64,000 nucleotides of DNA from UBA11222 sp049323435 (GTDB lineage Bacteria > Pseudomonadota > Alphaproteobacteria > UBA11222), in the NCBI GenBank assembly GCA_049323435.1, contig JBMOMX010000020.1, positions 62,001-126,000 on the forward strand, given 5' to 3'. The notes under the pieces were generated by a model, which saw only the letters and a program-made list of their open reading frames with translations, was not told the origin of the DNA and searched no databases. The position numbers and the translations under genes are program-made. Shown here piece after piece: positions 59,909-64,000 of this stretch (positions within the stretch are counted from its first letter, which is position 1; the number at the start of each line of letters is the position of its first letter).

Positions 59909-61405
59909 TCAAATGTCGTCAGCATCGTAACTCTCCAGGCTGGACAACACAACGAGTTCGTCAGATGCGGGGAGTTCCAGTGTTTCAACGTCGCGCAGGG
60001 TCTTTGCGACAGCGCGGGTTCGCCGTCCCGCTTCGCTTACGGTGTTCTGCGCGGTGGCGAGTTGCTTGCTAAGCTTGTCCCAGACTTCTCCATACTTTTT
60101 GAACTCTGCCTTGGCGGCGCCAAGGACCTGCCAGACTTCGCTCGAACGCTTTTCGATCGCCAGAGTGCGGAAGCCCATTTGCAGACTATTGAGCAAAGCC
60201 GCAAGCGTGGTTGGCCCGGTCACCATAACGCGATGCTGCGATTGCAGTTCGCTGCACAGGCCAGGACGCCGGATGATTTCCGCAAACAAACCTTCTGTCG
60301 GCAGATACATGATCGCGAAATCGGTCGAATATGGCGGGTGAACGTATTTTTCACAGATAGACTTTGCCTGTATACGGACAGTTCGCTCCAGCGCTAGTGC
60401 GGCTTTCTCCGCGTCTTCCGCATTGCCGGCCTCCTGTACGAGGACCAGACGTTCGTAGTCCTCGTGTGGGAACTTCGCGTCGATGGGCAGATAGAGGGGG
60501 CTGCCGTCTCCCTTGCCGGGTAACCGGACAGCGAACTCCACAACTTCCCCAGAGTCTGGCCGGATGCGAACGTTCTTTTCGTATTGCTCGGGCGTCAGCA
60601 TGTCATCAAGGAGCATGCCTAGCTGTACCTCGCCCCAGCCACCACGGGATTTGACGTTGGTCAGCACCCGCTTCAGGTCGCCGACGCCGGTAGCAAGGGT
60701 TTGCATCTCGCCTAATCCCTTGTGCACCAGTTCCAGCCGGTCGCTCACCAATTTGAACGATTCTCCGAGACGCGCCTCAAGCGTCCCCTGAAGCTTTTCA
60801 TCCACAGTGGCCCGCATCTGCTCAAGCTTCGCTTCGTTCTCCTTCCGCAGATTTTCCAGACTGACACTCAATGTTTCGCGAATGGCGTCCTGCTTCCTGT
60901 CATTCGCTTCGGTGAGGGCCTGGATCTTTGCAGCAATGCCCTCCAATGCCTTGGCTTGCAGATCGCGCGCGTTCTCATGCGCTTGCTCTAGCCGTACTGC
61001 GAGGTTCGCCATCGCCTGATTGGTTTCTCCGAGCTTTGTCGTCTGGGTGTGGGCAAAGGCGTCTGTGTTGGTCTTCAGCGCCTCCTCGAGCTTTGCCCTG
61101 CCGTCCGAAGCTTCCTGGCGCATGGCGTTGAGTTGATCGTTCTGCGCCTGCGCAAAACCCGAAAACCGTGTCTCCAGCCCCTGCTGATGCGTCGTCAGCA
61201 TCTTGTGAAGCTCTTCGCGGAGAAGTCGCCCCTCGTCCCGCACCGTCGTCGGTATGTCCTTGAGGGCAGTATCGAGACCCGCAAGTTTATTCAGCAAATC
61301 GGGATCGGTCTTTGCCGGAGCGGTCCGCTTCAGTAGGCCGATAAGCGAGAAAACAGAAGCAAAGAAGGCTGCCGCCGCAGCGAGGACCAGAAGCCAGAAT
61401 GTCAT
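59909..61405 (-). CDS. rmuC: RmuC family protein
   Basis: A 498-residue protein. The N-terminal membrane helix (MTFWLLVLAAAAAFFASVFSLIGLL) is followed by a long coiled coil (residues about 30-210) and the RmuC core. The core is related to restriction-endonuclease folds: VKSRGGWGEVQLGMLLDDMLTPEQYEKNVRIRPDSGEVVEFAVRLPGKGD, then LPIDAKFPHEDYERLV and FAIMYLPTEGLFAEIIRRPGLCSELQSQHRVMVTGPTTLAALLNSLQMGFRTLAIEKRSSEVWQVLG. RmuC limits DNA inversions in E. coli and is frequently placed in defence islands. Start choice is uncertain (TTG 61417, GTG 61414 or ATG 61405). Confidence 0.93.
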   Translation of the reverse strand: MTFWLLVLAAAAAFFASVFSLIGLLKRTAPAKTDPDLLNKLAGLDTALKDIPTTVRDEGRLLREELHKMLTTHQQGLETRFSGFAQAQNDQLNAMRQEASDGRAKLEEALKTNTDAFAHTQTTKLGETNQAMANLAVRLEQAHENARDLQAKALEGIAAKIQALTEANDRKQDAIRETLSVSLENLRKENEAKLEQMRATVDEKLQGTLEARLGESFKLVSDRLELVHKGLGEMQTLATGVGDLKRVLTNVKSRGGWGEVQLGMLLDDMLTPEQYEKNVRIRPDSGEVVEFAVRLPGKGDGSPLYLPIDAKFPHEDYERLVLVQEAGNAEDAEKAALALERTVRIQAKSICEKYVHPPYSTDFAIMYLPTEGLFAEIIRRPGLCSELQSQHRVMVTGPTTLAALLNSLQMGFRTLAIEKRSSEVWQVLGAAKAEFKKYGEVWDKLSKQLATAQNTVSEAGRRTRAVAKTLRDVETLELPASDELVVLSSLESYDADDI

Positions 61406-61489
61406 GAGGTTCACCAAAAGTTTTTTGTTGGATAGAAACTTATTGTAACACTGGACCTGCGGGGGCGCTGGCCCCCGCAGGTCGCAGCT

Positions 61490-61756
61490 TTATGCGCATT
61501 CGGGCAGCGCCAGAAGATTATCGTTCCAGACGCCATCGGCATAAGTGCGGACATAGGGACCGTTTGGGCCTTCGACGACGCCGACATTGGCGCGCTTGCC
61601 ATTTACCTGCGTGTAGAAGGTATTGGTCTTCGCCCGGATAGAGTCGATGACCTGTTGACGGGTCCATTTCCAGCTGGCGCCGCCGAGATGGGTAATCCCT
61701 TCGTGCGCGTTGGAACGCGGCTGCTTGTTGATGCAAGTAATTTGAACATCTGGCAT
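61490..61756 (-). CDS. DUF3892 domain protein
   Basis: An 88-residue protein: MPDVQITCINKQPRSNAHEGITHLGG, KWTRQQVIDSIRAKTNTFYT, YVRTYADGVWNDNLLALPEC. This matches DUF3892, a family of small proteins often found in defence or mobile regions and of unknown function. GTG at 61786 would add ten residues rich in Lys/Pro and is the alternative start. It is divergent from the WYL regulator gene and lies upstream of rmuC on the same strand. Confidence 0.85.
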   Translation of the reverse strand: MPDVQITCINKQPRSNAHEGITHLGGASWKWTRQQVIDSIRAKTNTFYTQVNGKRANVGVVEGPNGPYVRTYADGVWNDNLLALPECA

Positions 61757-61828
61757 TTTAGGTTTCGCCTTTTCTGGTTTGATCACGGCGGGATTGACCG
61801 CCAGGGGTTAAGAGAGTAGTATCTATAT

Positions 61829-61847
61829 GGGTAATAAAACTATACCC
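61829..61847. promoter_or_regulatory. Candidate operator for the WYL regulator
   Basis: GGGTA (61829-61833) and TACCC (61843-61847) form an inverted repeat with nine bases between, in the AT-rich 119-base gap between the divergent DUF3892 and WYL genes, 28 bases before the WYL ATG. BrxR/CapW-type regulators bind inverted repeats next to their own gene. Confidence 0.5.
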
Positions 61848-61875
61848 GTCAAGTTTTTATTCTGATTGGAAGTGC

Positions 61876-62775
61876 ATGAGCAACGAACGCGACAGCGGGA
61901 AAATACGGTGGGGCGCGGAGCAGCGCCTTGAATTCATTGAGTTTCGGGCCTTTTGGGAGGGGGGCGTAAATCGTTCCGATATAACAGAGCGTTTTGGTGT
62001 TTCGGTGCCGCAGGCGTCGAACGATCTGACCCAATACCGTGAACTGGCGCCCGCCAATCTGCTCTACGATTCAAGTGCGAAGCGCTACGTTGCGAGTCCC
62101 GGCTTTGCGCCGCAGTTTCTGACGCCCAATCCAGACAGGTATCTCTCCCAGTTACGCGCGAAGGCCGAAGGCGTCATTCGCCTTGACGAAACCTGGATCG
62201 GCGCCGCCCCCGATGCGCAGGCCATGCCGGTGCCGTCTCGCCATGTGGATGCCGGTCTATTCCGCAGCTTGCTCGCTGTGATCCGCAAGGGTGCTTCCAT
62301 TGAGGTTCACTACCAGTCGATGAGCCCCAACAGACCGGATGCCCATTGGCGGCGGGTAACGCCACATGCCTTTGGTTCGGACGGGTTACGCTGGCATGTG
62401 CGCGGCTATTGCCACATCGACCGCGATTTCAAGGATTTTGTTCTGTCGCGCTGGCGCGGGTTGCGGGATGAGGCCCCCCCGGGGATCGCCGCGGAGCAGG
62501 ATCGGGACTGGCAAGAGACATTCGATGTCGTCCTGAAGCCGAACCCCGTGCTATCGCCGGGTCAGCAAAAGGCAGTGGCCTGGGAATATGACATGCCCAA
62601 GGGGCGCATGACGCTCGCCGTGCGCAAGGCATTTCTGTATTACTTGAAAAAGCGGCTGCGTCTCGACGTGGAAGGCGATTCGCCCGCCGAGACGCCCGTC
62701 ATCGTTGCCAATCGTAAAGCGTTCGAAGAGGCCCTGGCATCCGCCATGGGCCGCGTCAGCGGGGGAGGTGAATAG
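61876..62775 (+). CDS. WYL-domain transcriptional regulator (BrxR/CapW-like)
   Basis: A 299-residue protein. An N-terminal winged HTH (RLEFIEFRAFWEGGVNRSDITERFGVSVPQASNDLTQYRELAP) is followed by a WYL domain (SIEVHYQSMSPNRPDAHWRRVTPHAFGSDGLRWHVRGYCHIDRDFKDFVLSRWRGL) and a C-terminal extension (LVVKP-like FDVVLKPNPVLSPGQQKAVAWEYDMPKGRMTLAVRKAFLYYLKKRLRL). Family members repress defence operons until a nucleic-acid or nucleotide signal binds the WYL domain. It overlaps hsdM by one base, so it probably autoregulates together with the restriction-modification genes. Confidence 0.92.
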   Translation: MSNERDSGKIRWGAEQRLEFIEFRAFWEGGVNRSDITERFGVSVPQASNDLTQYRELAPANLLYDSSAKRYVASPGFAPQFLTPNPDRYLSQLRAKAEGVIRLDETWIGAAPDAQAMPVPSRHVDAGLFRSLLAVIRKGASIEVHYQSMSPNRPDAHWRRVTPHAFGSDGLRWHVRGYCHIDRDFKDFVLSRWRGLRDEAPPGIAAEQDRDWQETFDVVLKPNPVLSPGQQKAVAWEYDMPKGRMTLAVRKAFLYYLKKRLRLDVEGDSPAETPVIVANRKAFEEALASAMGRVSGGGE

Positions 62776-64000
62776 TGCTTGTGGGTGAAATCCGTAACCA
62801 GATTGACAGCATCTGGAACGACTTCTGGTCTGGCGGTCTTTCCAATCCCCTCGCCGTCATGGAGCAAATCACCTATCTCCTGTTCATCAAGAGGCTGGAC
62901 GATCTGCAACTGGTCGATGAAGCCAGAGCCGAACAATTGAAGACGCCCATCGAGCGGCGCATTTTCCCCAAAGGCAAGGATGCCCGTGGAGAGCCTTATC
63001 AAAATCTGCGCTGGTCGCATTTCAAGACGCTTGATCCGCGTGAAATGTTCCGCATTGTCGATGAGCATGTCTTTCCCTTCATCCGGGAAAAGATCGCGAC
63101 CGAAGGCGCGGTGGCGAAGCATATGCGGGAAGCCCGCTTCGGTATCCCGGCGCCCGCCCTGCTCGCCAAGGTCGTCGACAAGCTTGACAGGGTGGCGATG
63201 GTTGATCGCGACACCAAAGGCGATGTCTATGAATACATGCTTGGCAAAATCGCCAGCGCCGGCCAGAATGGCCAGTTCCGCACGCCGCGCCACATCATTC
63301 AGCTGATGGTCGCGCTGATGGAGCCGACGCCAAAGGATGTGATCTGCGATCCTGCGGCGGGCACCTGCGGCTTTCTGGTGGCGGCCGGTGAATATCTGCG
63401 CAAACACCATCCCGGAATTTTCCGGGACGCGAAGCTGCGCAGGCATTTTCACGATGGCGCATTTCACGGCTTCGACTTCGACCCGACCATGCTGCGCATC
63501 GGCTCGATGAACATGATCCTGCATGGGATCGAGAACCCGGTGATCGAGGCGCGCGACAGCCTCGCGGAAGATATCGCCGGCGAGAAGGAGCGCTACAGCC
63601 TCGTTCTCGCCAATCCGCCCTTCGCCGGATCGCTGGACTATGAGCAGACCGCCCGCGATCTGCAGCAGGTGGTGAAGACCAAAAAGACCGAGTTGCTGTT
63701 TCTGGCGCTTTTCCTCCGTCTGCTTCGCACCGGCGGGCGCGCGGCGGTCATCGTGCCGGATGGCGTGCTTTTCGGTTCCTCCAGGGCGCATAAGGAACTG
63801 CGCCGTATGCTGGTCGAGGACCACAGGCTCGATGCAGTGATCTCGCTGCCCTCGGGGGTCTTCCGGCCCTATGCAGGCGTCTCGACCGCAATCCTCGTCT
63901 TCACCAAGACGGGCGTCGGCGGAACCGATCATGTCTGGTTCTACGACATAAAGGCGGATGGCTGGTCCCTGGACGACAAGCGCCAGCCCCTGCTGCCGGA
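62775..64000 (+). CDS. hsdM: Type I restriction-modification methyltransferase subunit HsdM, 3' end cut by window
   Basis: A partial frame of 408 codons that runs off the right edge. An N-terminal helical HsdM_N domain (IRNQIDSIWNDFWSGGLSNPLAVMEQITYLLFIKRLDDLQ) is followed by the N6-adenine methyltransferase core: GQFRTPRHIIQLMVALMEP, motif I DPAAGTCGFLVAAGEYL, and motif IV NPPF in LVLANPPFAGSLDYEQ. GTG 62775, overlapping the WYL stop (TAGTG), follows GGGAGG with good spacing. The specificity (hsdS) and restriction (hsdR) genes are expected beyond the window. Confidence 0.95.
   Translation, partial: MLVGEIRNQIDSIWNDFWSGGLSNPLAVMEQITYLLFIKRLDDLQLVDEARAEQLKTPIERRIFPKGKDARGEPYQNLRWSHFKTLDPREMFRIVDEHVFPFIREKIATEGAVAKHMREARFGIPAPALLAKVVDKLDRVAMVDRDTKGDVYEYMLGKIASAGQNGQFRTPRHIIQLMVALMEPTPKDVICDPAAGTCGFLVAAGEYLRKHHPGIFRDAKLRRHFHDGAFHGFDFDPTMLRIGSMNMILHGIENPVIEARDSLAEDIAGEKERYSLVLANPPFAGSLDYEQTARDLQQVVKTKKTELLFLALFLRLLRTGGRAAVIVPDGVLFGSSRAHKELRRMLVEDHRLDAVISLPSGVFRPYAGVSTAILVFTKTGVGGTDHVWFYDIKADGWSLDDKRQPLLP

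Larger units (their letters stand above)
49770..64000. mobile_element. tRNA-Thr-borne integrative defence island (left end; right end beyond window)
   Basis: Starts at the 3' part of tRNA-Thr and carries a P4-type integrase gene, then defence genes: zorDCBA, rmuC, a DUF3892 gene, a WYL regulator and hsdM. The first non-coding stretch (49850-49930) is notably AT-rich. Gene GC in the integrase and Zorya part is lower than in the haem genes before it. A second copy of the tRNA 3' end was not seen inside the window, so the right boundary is unknown. Confidence 0.75.

Overview
The window looks like a chromosomal segment of an alphaproteobacterium, roughly 58-60% GC outside the right-hand island. 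The evidence is the gene order tsaD/hemC-hemD-mic60-hemY, the ffh-rpsP-rimM-trmD-rplS run followed by leuC-leuD-leuB-asd, a PAS_5-type PAS protein, and an amphi-Trp protein. I cannot name the genus from the sequence alone.

Left arm (1-9.9 kb, minus strand): an MSHA/type II-secretion-like pilus locus. In transcription order it has a secretin lipoprotein, a membrane permease-like protein, a membrane-anchored helical-repeat protein, a major pilin, two large related pseudopilins (the second ends in 16 aspartates encoded by a hexanucleotide repeat), the assembly ATPase, and the platform protein, which runs off the left edge. A CinA-C amidase gene lies upstream of the secretin.

Core block (10-18.7 kb, plus strand): ffh behind a promoter-terminator leader, then rpsP-rimM-trmD-rplS and leuC-leuD-leuB-asd. 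A DUF559 nuclease-like gene flanked by GC-rich repeats sits between leuC and leuD.

Nitrogen block (18.7-27.1 kb): an ammonium transporter fused to a histidine kinase lies beside gltD-gltB (glutamate synthase). A 62-bp degenerate copy of the gltD 3' end on the far side of the kinase gene marks an insertion or duplication.

Metabolic block (27.4-49.7 kb): a methyltransferase, an SRPBCC protein, a dienoyl-CoA reductase-like flavoenzyme, PAS and macro-domain proteins, an AmpG-like permease, a Crp/Fnr regulator, a nitroreductase, an epoxide hydrolase, an arsenate reductase plus aquaporin pair, methylmalonate-semialdehyde dehydrogenase, zapE, gshA, rsmE, ubiA, a CHRD protein, tsaD, hemC, hemD, a Mic60/mitofilin homologue and hemY.

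Defence island (49.7 kb to the right edge): a tRNA-Thr(CGT) is followed by a P4-type integrase. Then comes a four-gene operon on the minus strand that matches type I Zorya anti-phage defence (zorA-zorB-zorC-zorD), followed by rmuC, a DUF3892 gene, a divergent WYL-domain regulator and hsdM of a type I restriction-modification system, cut by the window edge. Base composition drops visibly in the integrase/Zorya part. The right end of the island is outside the window.
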